This document shows, in pieces, positions 45,274 to 55,236 of a stretch of 64,000 bases of DNA. Within the stretch, counting starts at the first letter, position 1. Every line of letters starts with the position of its first letter. The notes under the pieces were generated by a model that was not told the origin of the DNA, ran no database searches, and was given only the letters and a program-made list of their open reading frames with translations. Both the position numbers and the translations under genes were made by a program. This stretch comes from Motiliproteus sp. MSK22-1 (GTDB taxonomy: Bacteria; Pseudomonadota; Gammaproteobacteria; Pseudomonadales; Balneatricaceae): NCBI RefSeq assembly GCF_001968815.1, contig NZ_MIEQ01000095.1, positions 18,685 to 82,684 on the forward strand, read 5' to 3'.

Positions 45274-47055
45274 TTAAAACCCTTTTGCAGAGGATGTACT
45301 GCGTCTTGGGTCGGCGGCACCATATAAGGTACCATCTTCGCCAACCATAATACTTTGGATTGCACCCATTGATGATTTGGGTGTCACCGTATGTCCCATG
45401 CTTTCCAGCAATTGAACGGTATCCGGGCTGATGCCTTGCTCGATACGGATTTCATCTGGCAACCACTGATGATGAATTCGGGGGGCGGCCACTGCAGACT
45501 GGATATTCATACCATGATCAACAACGTTCATAATGACCTGCAACGTTGTGGTGATGATACGTGACCCGCCCGGGCTGCCCGTTACCAGGAAATTCCTTCC
45601 GTCCTTTTTAACAATGGTCGGGGACATTGAGCTGAGCATTCGCTTTTCCGGTTCGATCTTATTGGCATCTCCACCAATGAGACCGTAAGCGTTTGGTACT
45701 CCCGGTTTAGCACTGAAGTCGTCCATCTCATTGTTTAGAATAAAGCCTGCTCCTGGCACGACAATACCTGAACCATAACTGAAGTTTATGGTGTAAGTGT
45801 TGGATACTGCATTACCCCATTGATCCACGATAGAAAAGTGCGTTGTCTCGTCACTCTCATAAGCGGCGGGAGTCCCTGGTTTGATCTCCACGCTGGGTTT
45901 AGCCTGATAAGGATCTATCTGGCTACGGATATGAGCGGCATATTTTTTATCGGTCAAGCCTTTTACTGGCACAGAGACAAAATCCATATCACCGAGATAT
46001 TCAGATCGATCTGCGTAAGCCTGCTTCATCGATTCTGCCATCAAGTGAATGCTCTTGGCTGAGTTGTGACCGTATTGACCGATTGGGAAGCCTTCTAAGG
46101 TATTCAGAATCTGTACTACATGTGTTCCACCTGAACTTGGCGGCGACATTGAATAGATATCATAGCCCCGGTAGTTTCCCTGTACTGGCTTGCGGACCTG
46201 AGGCTGATAATTTTTAAGATCCTCCAGGGTAATCAGGCCACCATTCTGCTTCATGTCATCGACAATCAGCTGAGCGGTTTTACCTTCATAAAAGCCTTTG
46301 ATGCCCTGATCTGAGATACGCTGTAATGTTGCCGCTAAATCCGGCTGCTTGAACAATTCACCGGGCTGGTAGGTGCTACCGTCCTCTTTGTAGAATGCCG
46401 CCTTGGTTGATGCCCATTTCTGTAATCGTTCTTTCTTCGCTTCAAGGCCGTTGGTAAAACGCGGAGGAACGATAAATCCTTCCGAAGCGAGTTTGATCGC
46501 GGGTGCCAATGCCTGTTGCAGACTGATTGTTCCGTATTTTTCCAGCGCCAGTGCCAGACCGGCAACCGTGCCGGGAACCCCGGCTGAAGTGTGGGAGAAA
46601 CGGCTCAGCTGTTTGACTACATTGCCATCCTTGTCCTGAAACATCTTTTCGTAGGCGGCTTTCGGGGCTTTTTCTCGATAATCAATGGCGACAACTTCGT
46701 CGTTTTTTTCGCTGGATAACAGCATAAATCCGCCACCACCGATATTGCCGGAACGGGGTTGTGTTACCGCCAGTGCAAAGCCAGCTGTGACCGAAGCATC
46801 AATCGCATTACCGCCATTGGCCAAAACCTTGAGTGCGACATCGGTAGCAAGATGATGGCTGGTTGCGACCATGCCTTGTTTGGCAACCACAGGATGGTTA
46901 CGTTCGCCTTCAATAATCGACTGAGCGGCTGCCTGAGTGGTGGTCACGCTAACTAAAGCAACGGAAAGTATAAATGAGCGAAATAACCGGTTAGGTAAGA
47001 AGGGTTGCGAGCCACTTCTGTGATGTGAAGTGCTTCTGTTGGTAGCTTTATCCAT
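45274..47055 (-). CDS. ggt: Gamma-glutamyltransferase (gamma-glutamyltranspeptidase)
   Basis: 593 residues from ATG 47055. A long N-terminal region ends in a hydrophobic signal segment (about 23-45, LFRSFILSVALVSVTTTQAAAQ), so the enzyme is periplasmic. It cleaves glutathione and other gamma-glutamyl compounds. It is made as a precursor that cuts itself before Thr404 in DETTHFSIVDQWGNAVS, which becomes the nucleophile of the small subunit. Other landmarks are QPRSGNIGGGGFM, SPPSSGGTHV and the C-terminal LVTGSPGGSRI. ATG 47055 is preferred over the open frame to 47175 because AAGGAA lies eleven bases before it. Confidence 0.94.
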   Translation of the reverse strand: MDKATNRSTSHHRSGSQPFLPNRLFRSFILSVALVSVTTTQAAAQSIIEGERNHPVVAKQGMVATSHHLATDVALKVLANGGNAIDASVTAGFALAVTQPRSGNIGGGGFMLLSSEKNDEVVAIDYREKAPKAAYEKMFQDKDGNVVKQLSRFSHTSAGVPGTVAGLALALEKYGTISLQQALAPAIKLASEGFIVPPRFTNGLEAKKERLQKWASTKAAFYKEDGSTYQPGELFKQPDLAATLQRISDQGIKGFYEGKTAQLIVDDMKQNGGLITLEDLKNYQPQVRKPVQGNYRGYDIYSMSPPSSGGTHVVQILNTLEGFPIGQYGHNSAKSIHLMAESMKQAYADRSEYLGDMDFVSVPVKGLTDKKYAAHIRSQIDPYQAKPSVEIKPGTPAAYESDETTHFSIVDQWGNAVSNTYTINFSYGSGIVVPGAGFILNNEMDDFSAKPGVPNAYGLIGGDANKIEPEKRMLSSMSPTIVKKDGRNFLVTGSPGGSRIITTTLQVIMNVVDHGMNIQSAVAAPRIHHQWLPDEIRIEQGISPDTVQLLESMGHTVTPKSSMGAIQSIMVGEDGTLYGAADPRRSTSSAKGF

Positions 47056-47570
47056 TTTTTCTATTTTTCCTTGATGGTTAGCTGACACGAAATTATCACA
47101 ATGATAGAGAAACGACGTTAGGATCATGGTGTAAGAGTTACAGGCGAGCTTAGTCCTAATGCGCCAATAGTACATCCTATCGTGTCAAAATTGATATTAC
47201 TCAACTGTTTGTCTGAAGGGTTTGGTGTTGCTCCAGACAACTGAAAAAGTCATCGGGGTCAGGTTTACCCTTAACAAAATACTAGCTGGCGGCTGGTTCT
47301 TATGACCTTAAGTCGGAAACAGTATGGGCAAATATGTCAGTTGTTGTCTGTACAAACATACAGTACTATTCGGGAGAATATTTCCTTATACGCTATGTCC
47401 ACCCTACATGTAGCCGCTTAACGCTGACAAAAGACCAGCCATGATGGATGACAGTTGCCTGGCTGAACCGTTATGCAAGTCAAAAGGTATGCAGGTAGAA
47501 AGGTATGCAGGTGGACCCTTACATAGCCGGACAGTTGTGCGGATGGACAGTTACATAGGTAATCAGTTGC
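47056..47570. other. Divergent intergenic region, ggt / giant uvrA
   Basis: 515 bases. The ggt-proximal part shows nothing I recognise. Toward uvrA it contains a LexA-like box inside a predicted promoter (47341-47369) and then a nine-unit 16-bp tandem array (47438-47581). The predicted uvrA transcript would have an untranslated leader of about 190 bases made largely of this array. Confidence 0.7.
47341..47369 (+). promoter_or_regulatory. Predicted uvrA promoter with LexA (SOS) box in the spacer
   Basis: Bases 47348-47363 read CTGTACAAACATACAG, an exact CTGT-N8-ACAG LexA site, and the next two bases (TA) extend the match to the enterobacterial consensus. The box fits between a possible -35 (TTGTTG, 47341-47346) and -10 (TACTAT, 47364-47369) with a 17-base spacer, so bound LexA would block RNA polymerase. 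The -35 match is poor (3 of 6). It lies 207 bases upstream of the uvrA start. Regulation by LexA fits a DNA-repair gene. Confidence 0.72.
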
Positions 47571-47581
47571 ATGGGTGAAGA
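47438..47581. repeat. 16-bp degenerate tandem array, nine units, ending on the uvrA start codon
   Basis: Nine units at exact 16-base steps from 47438. Clear members: 47470 GTTATGCAAGTCAAAA, 47486 GGTATGCAGGTAGAAA, 47502 GGTATGCAGGTGGACC, 47518 CTTACATAGCCGGACA, 47534 GTTGTGCGGATGGACA, 47550 GTTACATAGGTAATCA, 47566 GTTGCATGGGTGAAGA. The consensus is GTTATGCAGGTGGACA; positions 1, 3, 9 and 14 are nearly invariant. The two leftmost units (47438, 47454) are the most diverged. The last unit contains the ATG of uvrA (47571). As 16 is not a multiple of three, the array does not code. Confidence 0.88.
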
Positions 47582-50500
47582 ATTGATAGTCGTTAAAGGT
47601 GCACGCCAGAATAATCTAAAAAATCTTGATCTTGAGTTACCCACAAATGAGCTGATTGTGGTGACCGGGGTGAGTGGTTCTGGTAAATCGACCCTTGCTT
47701 TTGACACCATCTATGCAGAAGGCCAACGTCGATATGTCGAAACTTTTTCGGCCTATGCTCGACAATTCCTGGATCGGATGGATAAACCGGCGGTTGACAG
47801 TATTCAGGGTATTCCGCCAGCCATTGCAATTGATCAGAGTAATCAGGTGCGCACTTCCCGTTCTACTGTGGGCACGATGACGGAACTGAATGATTACTTA
47901 AAACTGCTGTTTGCCCGATTATCTGTGCTTTACTGTCGTGGCTGTGGCAGTGAAGTGAGTTCTGACAGCGCCCAGGGCATTGTTGAATCACTTTATAGTG
48001 ATCTGGCGGAGGATACCCGGTTGGTTGTGTGCCTGCCAATTAACGTTCCCCATAACTTCAGCGATGATGAAGTTTTACAATTACTCAATCAACAGGGCTA
48101 TATCCGTGTCCACAGTCGGACCAGGCAGCGAGTGGAGGTGGTGCAGGACCGCTTGAAACTTTCTGCCGCTAATCGAGGTCGTTTGACGGAAGCGATTGAG
48201 GCTGCACTCCATCACGGCGGGGGACATGTTCTGGTCTATCCGCTGGATGAGAACCGGGAGGCTGGGCCTGCTCTGCGCTTTTCCACTCACCATCACTGTG
48301 CACAATGTGACATCGACTACAGTGAGCGGACGCCGGGGCTGTTCTCTTTTAATTCTCCGATCGGTGCCTGCTCCAACTGCAGAGGTTTTGGTCGCACTAT
48401 TGGTGTGGATTTCGGGTTGGTTATACCTGATGAAAATCTTTCGCTCCGCGATGGAGCAATCAAACCTTTCCAAACACCCAGTAATGAGGAGATTCAACAG
48501 GAGCTGTTACGCCAGGCGCGACGACACAACATACCGCTGGATAAACCCTGGAAGCAGTTAACCGACCAGCAGCAACAATGGGTATGGGAAGGTGAAGGCA
48601 GCTGGGATGATGGTCTGTGGTTCGGGGTGCAGGGGTTTTTCAACTGGCTGGAAAGAAAATCCTACAAAATGCACATTCGGGTGCTGTTATCGAAGTACCG
48701 ATCCTATAACCAGTGTGAAAGCTGCAAAGGGGCACGCCTTAAAGAGGATGCCTTTTGGTGGCGTGTGGGTACGCTAACCGATGCGAAAAATGCCCTAGGT
48801 ACTGCAACAGGGTTTGTGCCTCAGGGGAATACGCTGAGTGATACTGTTTTTGAACAGATCCCGGGACTGACGATCACCGACCTTATGCGTTTGCCGCTAG
48901 TGCAATGCGCTGATTTTTTTGATCAATTGCATCTGCCAGGTACCTTGGATGAAGCCGCGCAATTGTTGCTGACTGAGATACGCTCTCGCCTGAATTACCT
49001 GTTGGAAGTTGGTCTTGGGTATCTAACCTTGGATCGACAATCCCGCACTCTCAGTGGTGGTGAAGTTCAGCGTATTAATTTGACGACGGCTTTGGGTACT
49101 TCCCTGGTAAATACCCTGTTTGTATTGGATGAACCCAGCGTCGGACTGCATCCCAGAGATATTGATCGTCTGGTTAAGGTCCTGCATCGACTGCGGGATG
49201 CCGGGAACACTCTGCTGGTGGTGGAGCATGATCCTCAGGTGATATTAGCGGCAGATCGTGTTCTGGATATAGGGCCGGGGCCTGGTAAGCAGGGAGGCGA
49301 GATCAACTTTTTTGGTACCCCCGAGCAACTGCTTAATAAAAAAGATTCACTGACAGCACAATATCTCAATGGCACTAAAACGGTAACGGAAAAGGGAAGT
49401 TATAGACCTAATAAGCAATGGGCTAATGATGACCCGCTTGAGATCAGTGAGCATCCGCTCAGCAAATCTAAGGTGAATACACTCCGGGTACAAGAAGCTT
49501 CCGCCCACTATCGCCTGGCGACGGGATGTATTGAGATCGTTAAGGCAAGTCAGCATAACCTGAAGGACGTCTCCGTCAATATTCCGCTTAAACAGTTGGT
49601 GTGTCTTACCGGAGTCAGTGGCTCCGGTAAGTCGACTCTGATGCGGGATGTGCTCTATGCGGGTCTATGCCGACAAAAAGGCAAGGGAGGAGAATTACCG
49701 GGAACACATCAGGCATTGCTCGGTCATGAACTGATCGATGATGTGGTGCTGGTCGACCAGAGTCCTATCGGTAAAACCACAAGATCTATTCCGGCTACCT
49801 ACGTTGGCGCCTTCGATGCTATTCGTAAGCTGTTTGTTGAACAGCCTGAAGCAAAAGCGCGAGGTTATACTGCGGGTACTTTTAGCTTTAATTCGGGTAA
49901 AGGCCGTTGTCCGAGCTGTTCTGGAAACGGATTTGAACAGGTTGAAATGCAGTTTCTGAGTGATGTGTATTTACGCTGTTCAGATTGTGATGGCAAGCGC
50001 TATCGTGATGAAATTTTAGAAATTAAGCTGTTGGCTGGTAGAGATCATGGTAAGCGAACGGATGATCGTCAGACGCCAATAGTCGAGCCAGCCGAAGCTG
50101 AATTACAGCAAGCCAAATCCATTGCTGAGGTTTTGAGTCTTACCGTGATGGAAGCGCTGGAGTTTTTTATCTCAGCGCCCGAGGTTTTGCGTTGTTTGCA
50201 ACCCTTGGCGGATGTTGGCTTAGGCTATGTTCAGTTGGGTCAGGCGGTGCCGACCCTGAGTGGCGGTGAAGCCCAGCGCTTGAAATTAGCAGGACACCTG
50301 GCTGAAACTGCGGCACGAAGCAGAAAGAAAACCAAACAACAAAAGAGCAAGGGACAAAAGCTTCAGGGTCATGTCGGGCAGGCTCCTACAAGTCAGCCCC
50401 ATACCAGCGAGAAGGGGATCTTGTTTCTGTTTGATGAACCGACCACCGGTCTGCATTTTGATGATATAGCGACTCTGATGATGGCGTTTCGCCGACTGAT

Positions 50501-53411
50501 TGCCGCAGGACACTCGCTGCTGGTGATTGAGCACAATTTGGATGTTATCCAGGCAGCCGACTGGTTGATCGATATCGGTCCAGAGGGCGGGAACGGCGGT
50601 GGTCAGCTGGTCGCCCAGGGACGACCTGATGAAATTGCCACTCAGGGGACATCACATACTGCACAGGCATTAAGTGATTATGCCAGGACATTGGGATCCA
50701 TCTCTGAGCAGAAGCCTGCTGCGCTTGCTTCGCCTGTGCCAGCGAAACAAAAATCCTCAAACAAGGTGATACAAATTCACCATGCTCGTGAGCACAACCT
50801 GCAGAATGTGGATATAAAAATACCTCGCGACCAGTTTACGGTTATATCCGGTGTCAGTGGCAGTGGCAAAAGCACGGTTGCATTCGACATCGTCTTTGCT
50901 GAAGGGCAGCGGCGCTATCTGGAATCTCTGAATGCCTATGCTCGACAGTTTGTGCAACCGGCATCCCGTCCGGATGTCGATGCTATCCATGGTATACCGC
51001 CAACCGTAGCAATCGAGCAGCGAACCAGCCGCGGTGGCCGTAAGAGCACCGTGGCAACCCTGACGGAAATATACCATTACCTGCGTTTGCTATACGTCAA
51101 GCTGGGGACTCAGTATTGCCCGAGTTGCGATGTCGCCATTGAGCCTCAAAGTATAGAAACAATTTTAACTCACATTCTGAAAACCTATCGTAACAACCGT
51201 CAGAACAGCCAGGTGACCCTGTTAGCACCGATGGTTGTGGCGAGAAAAGGTATTTATAAAGAACTGGCCAAATGGGCTGATGCTAAGGGTTATAGGCAAC
51301 TACGGGTTGATGGTGAATACTTAGCCACTGCCGATTGGCCTCAGTTAGATCGATATAAAGAACACGATATTGAATTGCCCGTGGCGACTTTCGACATTAA
51401 CAGCAAAGTCACCGCTGAGAATGAAAACAGGCTGCGGCAGGGATTGCAGCAGGCTCTGGAAATTGGTAACGGCGTCGTGGTTGTAACACCTGTGGGGGTT
51501 AACAGCGCCAATAAAAATACTGTTGAAGCTACTTTTTCAACTAAAAGAGCCTGCCCCTCCTGTGGGTGTGGTTTTGATGAACTGGACCCCCGTTTATTCT
51601 CATATAACTCCAAACATGGCTGGTGTAAAAGCTGCTTCGGTACCGGTCAGGAGAATACTGATTTTGATGCTGAGCAAAGTGGTGAAGAAGATCAGTGGCT
51701 TGAAGCGGATAAGTCTGATCGCTTAGAGGGGCACGCGGGTGAGCGGACTTGCCGCCAGTGCCAGGGCCTGCGGCTGAACAAAACAGCGCTGGCAGTGCGT
51801 TTTAAAGAGCAGTCGATTGCAACCCTGGCTGGATTGTCCGTTGATGATGCCAGTCAATGGCTGACTAAGCTGAAGTTGGATGACAGGGAAAAACTCATTG
51901 CCCGTGATTTGTTGGCGGAACTGGCGGGGCGACTGAGCTTTCTACAACAGGTTGGATTGAATTATCTGACTTTAGATCGGGCTGCACCGACACTGAGTGG
52001 GGGAGAGGCCCAGCGTATTCGCCTGGCCTCGCAACTGGGGTCTAACCTGCAGGGGGTCTGCTACATCCTCGATGAACCGACGATAGGTTTGCACACAAGG
52101 GACAACAGACGACTGATTGCAACTTTGCGGGATTTGCAAAGGCAGGGTAATACAGTGCTGGTGGTTGAGCACGATGAAGATACGATACGTGAAGCTGACT
52201 ACCTGATAGACATGGGTCCTCGTGCCGGAGTTCATGGTGGTGAGGTGGTGGCTCAGGGGACTTTGGCGGAACTGAAAGATAACCAGAGTTCACTGACCGG
52301 GCAGTTTCTGGCTAATCCGTTGCGCCATCCGATGGCTGGCCTACGGGATAAGCAATTGCGTCAGCAATACCCGGTTGAAAAACTGCAGATTATCGGTGCT
52401 GATGAAAACAACCTGAACAAGCTCGATGTCAGTATTCCTTTGCATCGTTTAGTGGGTATCAGCGGAGTCAGCGGTAGCGGTAAAAGCACGTTGATCCGTT
52501 CAATTCTGTATCGAAATTTACGCCATAAAATTAACGTAAAACAACCCAAAGCCAATAAGACAAAGAAACAGCGCTGGCAGGGTTGTGACGAGATTAAAAA
52601 CTGGCAATCGATCACCCGTATTCTGGAGGTGGATCAAACGCCCATCGGAAAAACAACACGCTCATGCCCGGCAACCTACCTAGGAATTTGGGATCATATC
52701 CGCAAACTGTTTGCTGAGACGGTCGATGCTCGCCTGCGTGGCTACACCCCTGCTCGATTCTCTTTTAATACCGGAGAGGGGCGTTGTGGTGCCTGTGGTG
52801 GTCACGGTATGGTCAAAATAGAGATGAACTTTCTGCCAGATGTTCGAGTCGCCTGTGAAGAGTGCAAAGGCTGGCGCTTCAATGAGGAAACACTGTCGGT
52901 ACGCTATAAGGAAAAGCATATCGGTGAAGTCCTGGCGATGAACATTGAAGAGGCTACTGAATTTTTCTCTGCCGTCAGCTCAGTAAATCATGCGCTACAA
53001 CTACTTCAGGATGTGGGGCTTGGTTATCTGACTCTGGGTCAGCAAAGCCCAACACTCAGCGGTGGCGAGGCACAAAGGATAAAGCTAGTGACCGAGCTGG
53101 CCAAGGCTAAGCCCGGCTCGCGAGTTAAGCAACACACCCTTTACGTGTTAGATGAGCCCACCGTTGGTCTACATATTGCCGATGTAGAAAAGCTGCTTCA
53201 TGTACTACACAGGCTGGTGGACAGCGGCAACTCCGTATTAGTGATTGAGCACAATCTGGATGTGATCGCCGAATCCGACTGGGTGATAGATATGGGACCC
53301 GAAGGAGGCAGTGGTGGCGGTAAAGTCATCGCTCAAGGAACACCGGCCACGATCTGTAAGCGAAAACGCTCATATACCGGCAAGTATTTAAAGGAGTTGC
53401 TTGGAGTGTAA
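47571..53411 (+). CDS. uvrA: Giant double UvrA with four ABC ATPase domains
   Basis: 1,946 residues, about twice the normal UvrA. Two complete UvrA modules are fused head to tail (about 1-1050 and 1065-1946). There are four P-loops, GVSGSGKST, near residues 33, 681, 1092 and 1631, and four signatures (LSGGEVQR near 493, then LSGGEAQR near 898, 1475 and 1831). Both modules keep the C-terminal zinc finger (CPSCSGNGFEQVEMQFLSDV; CGACGGHGMVKIEMNFLPDV), the first-finger cysteines and a UvrB-binding-like region, the second module being closer to standard UvrA (LLAPMVVARKGIYKEL, YRQLRVDGEYL). A basic insert (SRKKTKQQKSKGQK) splits signature and Walker B in the second ABC domain. UvrA normally works as a dimer in nucleotide excision repair; this protein may be a built-in dimer, as in the long chlamydial UvrA. 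It stands alone, not beside ssb, and may be additional to a standard uvrA. Confidence 0.93.
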   Translation: MGEELIVVKGARQNNLKNLDLELPTNELIVVTGVSGSGKSTLAFDTIYAEGQRRYVETFSAYARQFLDRMDKPAVDSIQGIPPAIAIDQSNQVRTSRSTVGTMTELNDYLKLLFARLSVLYCRGCGSEVSSDSAQGIVESLYSDLAEDTRLVVCLPINVPHNFSDDEVLQLLNQQGYIRVHSRTRQRVEVVQDRLKLSAANRGRLTEAIEAALHHGGGHVLVYPLDENREAGPALRFSTHHHCAQCDIDYSERTPGLFSFNSPIGACSNCRGFGRTIGVDFGLVIPDENLSLRDGAIKPFQTPSNEEIQQELLRQARRHNIPLDKPWKQLTDQQQQWVWEGEGSWDDGLWFGVQGFFNWLERKSYKMHIRVLLSKYRSYNQCESCKGARLKEDAFWWRVGTLTDAKNALGTATGFVPQGNTLSDTVFEQIPGLTITDLMRLPLVQCADFFDQLHLPGTLDEAAQLLLTEIRSRLNYLLEVGLGYLTLDRQSRTLSGGEVQRINLTTALGTSLVNTLFVLDEPSVGLHPRDIDRLVKVLHRLRDAGNTLLVVEHDPQVILAADRVLDIGPGPGKQGGEINFFGTPEQLLNKKDSLTAQYLNGTKTVTEKGSYRPNKQWANDDPLEISEHPLSKSKVNTLRVQEASAHYRLATGCIEIVKASQHNLKDVSVNIPLKQLVCLTGVSGSGKSTLMRDVLYAGLCRQKGKGGELPGTHQALLGHELIDDVVLVDQSPIGKTTRSIPATYVGAFDAIRKLFVEQPEAKARGYTAGTFSFNSGKGRCPSCSGNGFEQVEMQFLSDVYLRCSDCDGKRYRDEILEIKLLAGRDHGKRTDDRQTPIVEPAEAELQQAKSIAEVLSLTVMEALEFFISAPEVLRCLQPLADVGLGYVQLGQAVPTLSGGEAQRLKLAGHLAETAARSRKKTKQQKSKGQKLQGHVGQAPTSQPHTSEKGILFLFDEPTTGLHFDDIATLMMAFRRLIAAGHSLLVIEHNLDVIQAADWLIDIGPEGGNGGGQLVAQGRPDEIATQGTSHTAQALSDYARTLGSISEQKPAALASPVPAKQKSSNKVIQIHHAREHNLQNVDIKIPRDQFTVISGVSGSGKSTVAFDIVFAEGQRRYLESLNAYARQFVQPASRPDVDAIHGIPPTVAIEQRTSRGGRKSTVATLTEIYHYLRLLYVKLGTQYCPSCDVAIEPQSIETILTHILKTYRNNRQNSQVTLLAPMVVARKGIYKELAKWADAKGYRQLRVDGEYLATADWPQLDRYKEHDIELPVATFDINSKVTAENENRLRQGLQQALEIGNGVVVVTPVGVNSANKNTVEATFSTKRACPSCGCGFDELDPRLFSYNSKHGWCKSCFGTGQENTDFDAEQSGEEDQWLEADKSDRLEGHAGERTCRQCQGLRLNKTALAVRFKEQSIATLAGLSVDDASQWLTKLKLDDREKLIARDLLAELAGRLSFLQQVGLNYLTLDRAAPTLSGGEAQRIRLASQLGSNLQGVCYILDEPTIGLHTRDNRRLIATLRDLQRQGNTVLVVEHDEDTIREADYLIDMGPRAGVHGGEVVAQGTLAELKDNQSSLTGQFLANPLRHPMAGLRDKQLRQQYPVEKLQIIGADENNLNKLDVSIPLHRLVGISGVSGSGKSTLIRSILYRNLRHKINVKQPKANKTKKQRWQGCDEIKNWQSITRILEVDQTPIGKTTRSCPATYLGIWDHIRKLFAETVDARLRGYTPARFSFNTGEGRCGACGGHGMVKIEMNFLPDVRVACEECKGWRFNEETLSVRYKEKHIGEVLAMNIEEATEFFSAVSSVNHALQLLQDVGLGYLTLGQQSPTLSGGEAQRIKLVTELAKAKPGSRVKQHTLYVLDEPTVGLHIADVEKLLHVLHRLVDSGNSVLVIEHNLDVIAESDWVIDMGPEGGSGGGKVIAQGTPATICKRKRSYTGKYLKELLGV

Positions 53412-53729
53412 TGCACCTCCGTAGGAGTTAGCCAAAATTTACCTTTAAGGACACTGTTGCTCATTGAATCAAAAATACTTTTACAAAGATACCGGAGTTA
53501 TAACCGACAAAATCAATATATTTTCCATTGGATGATACCACCAGCTTTCTCATGACCTTGTCGACAAGCTATAGAAGAACCAAGAGGGGCGGGGTGAGCT
53601 GGATTCAAATAAACAGTTATTACTAAAACTGAGGATAGAGTACAAACATTAGCCTGAAAGCGTTTGTTTTTTTAAAAAAGGGTGGCAGAGTCATTTCTGC
53701 CACCCTTTTTTATCTTACTTAACCAAATC
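53412..53729. other. Convergent intergenic region, uvrA / gltD
   Basis: 318 bases between two convergent genes. It holds the terminator at 53674-53711 and a 12-base palindrome CTTGTCGACAAG at 53557-53568. No gene was recognised. Confidence 0.65.
53674..53711. terminator. Bidirectional rho-independent terminator
   Basis: Perfect 16-bp stem AAAAAAGGGTGGCAGA / TCTGCCACCCTTTTTT with a six-base loop GTCATT. The A- and T-runs make it work on both strands, ending gltBD from the right and uvrA from the left. Confidence 0.95.
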
Positions 53730-55217
53730 TCAGGGAAGGTAGGAATTTCCCATCAGGTAACTATCCACTTCACGGGCAGCACGGCGTCCTTCGTCTATGG
53801 CCCAGACCACCAGGCTTTGACCGCGACGGGCATCTCCAGCGGCAAAGATACCGGATACATTGGTATCAAAGTGGTCGTATTCGGCTTTCACGTTTGAGCG
53901 AGCGTCAGTCTCAACTTCCAGTTTGTCCAGCAGACCCGCTTCCGGTCCCATAAAGCCCATCGCCAGCAGTACAATATCGGCAGGGATGACTTTTTCAGTG
54001 CCAGGAACCGGCTGAGGTATCATCTGACCCTGGTCATTTTTTTCCCAGCGGATGTCCTGGGTATGTACCGCCTTAACGTTACCGTTCTGATCACCTTCAA
54101 TCCGTTGAGTCGTTACTAGATAGTGGCGTGGGTCTTCATTCTGCACGGCAATGGCTTCTTTTTGGCCATAATCCACATTCAGCACCCGGGGCCATTGTGG
54201 CCAGGGATTGTTCTCAGCACGCTGATCGACAGGCTTGGGCATAATTTCCAGCTGGATCACGCTGGCACAGCCATGACGTAAAGCAGTTCCCACGCAGTCA
54301 GTACCGGTATCACCTCCACCGATAACAACTACGTTCTTGTCTTTAGCGTTGATAAAGGCACCGTCTTGATGTTTGCTGTCAAGCAGGCTCTTGGTATTGG
54401 AACCCAAGTATTCCATGGCGAAGTGGACACCCTTAAGCTCACGACCCTTAACATTCAGGTCCCGTGGCACAGTAGCTCCCGTACAAATCACGACAGAATC
54501 AAAGGTCTCTTTAAGTTGGTTGACGGGGAGATCTTTGCCAATTTCAGTATTTGTCTTAAAACAGATTCCTTCGGCTTCCAGCAGATCTACCCGACGCTGC
54601 ACTAACTCCTTTTGCAGTTTCATATTAGGGATGCCATACATCAGCAGGCCGCCGATACGATCACTACGCTCGTACACGGTTACCTTATGACCTGCCTTAT
54701 TCAACTGCGCAGCACAGGCCAGTCCAGCTGGGCCTGATCCGATCACTGCGACGGATTTTCCTGTGCGCCGGGCAGGCGGGTTGGCAACGACCCAGCCTTC
54801 CTCAAATCCTCGTTCGATAATGGCATATTCATGGTGTTTGATAGTAACTGGATCAGCATTGATTCCCAGTACGCAGGAACCTTCGCAAGGGGCAGGACAG
54901 ACTCTGCCGGTAAACTCCGGAAAGTTGTTGGTTTTGTGCAGGGTTTGCAATGCTTCCTTCCAGCGTCCCCGATAGACCAGATCATTCCATTCAGGAATGA
55001 TATTGTTGACCGGACAGCCAGCCACAGCCGGGGCATACTTTGATTCACCTGACTGGCAAAAAGGAACACCGCAATCCATACAACGGGAGGCTTGCTCCTG
55101 GATTTTGGACTCGGCCATGGGCTGATAAACTTCCTGCCAGTCGATAAGTCGTTCGGCCGCATCACGGGCCTGGGGCAGGTCTCTGTCTACAGATAAAAAA
55201 CCGGTTGGATTTCCCAT
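53730..55217 (-). CDS. gltD: Glutamate synthase (NADPH) small subunit
   Basis: 495-residue flavoprotein that supplies electrons from NADPH to GltB. The N-terminus has the iron-sulfur cysteine region ([37 protein letters not shown]). FAD binding is at [17 protein letters not shown] and NADPH binding at [13 protein letters not shown], ending with [19 protein letters not shown]. The start [16 protein letters not shown] is of the type found in Bacteroidetes, Firmicutes and cyanobacteria rather than the usual gammaproteobacterial GltD, and the length (495 against about 470) agrees. A strong GGAGGAG precedes ATG 55217. The gene follows gltB by 19 bases. Confidence 0.94.
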   Translation of the reverse strand: MGNPTGFLSVDRDLPQARDAAERLIDWQEVYQPMAESKIQEQASRCMDCGVPFCQSGESKYAPAVAGCPVNNIIPEWNDLVYRGRWKEALQTLHKTNNFPEFTGRVCPAPCEGSCVLGINADPVTIKHHEYAIIERGFEEGWVVANPPARRTGKSVAVIGSGPAGLACAAQLNKAGHKVTVYERSDRIGGLLMYGIPNMKLQKELVQRRVDLLEAEGICFKTNTEIGKDLPVNQLKETFDSVVICTGATVPRDLNVKGRELKGVHFAMEYLGSNTKSLLDSKHQDGAFINAKDKNVVVIGGGDTGTDCVGTALRHGCASVIQLEIMPKPVDQRAENNPWPQWPRVLNVDYGQKEAIAVQNEDPRHYLVTTQRIEGDQNGNVKAVHTQDIRWEKNDQGQMIPQPVPGTEKVIPADIVLLAMGFMGPEAGLLDKLEVETDARSNVKAEYDHFDTNVSGIFAAGDARRGQSLVVWAIDEGRRAAREVDSYLMGNSYLP

Positions 55218-55236
55218 TATTTTTCTCCTCCTCGGC

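Noticed and set aside
47438..47581. CRISPR array
   Set aside because: Units are directly adjacent with no spacers, are diverged from one another, and no cas gene is present.
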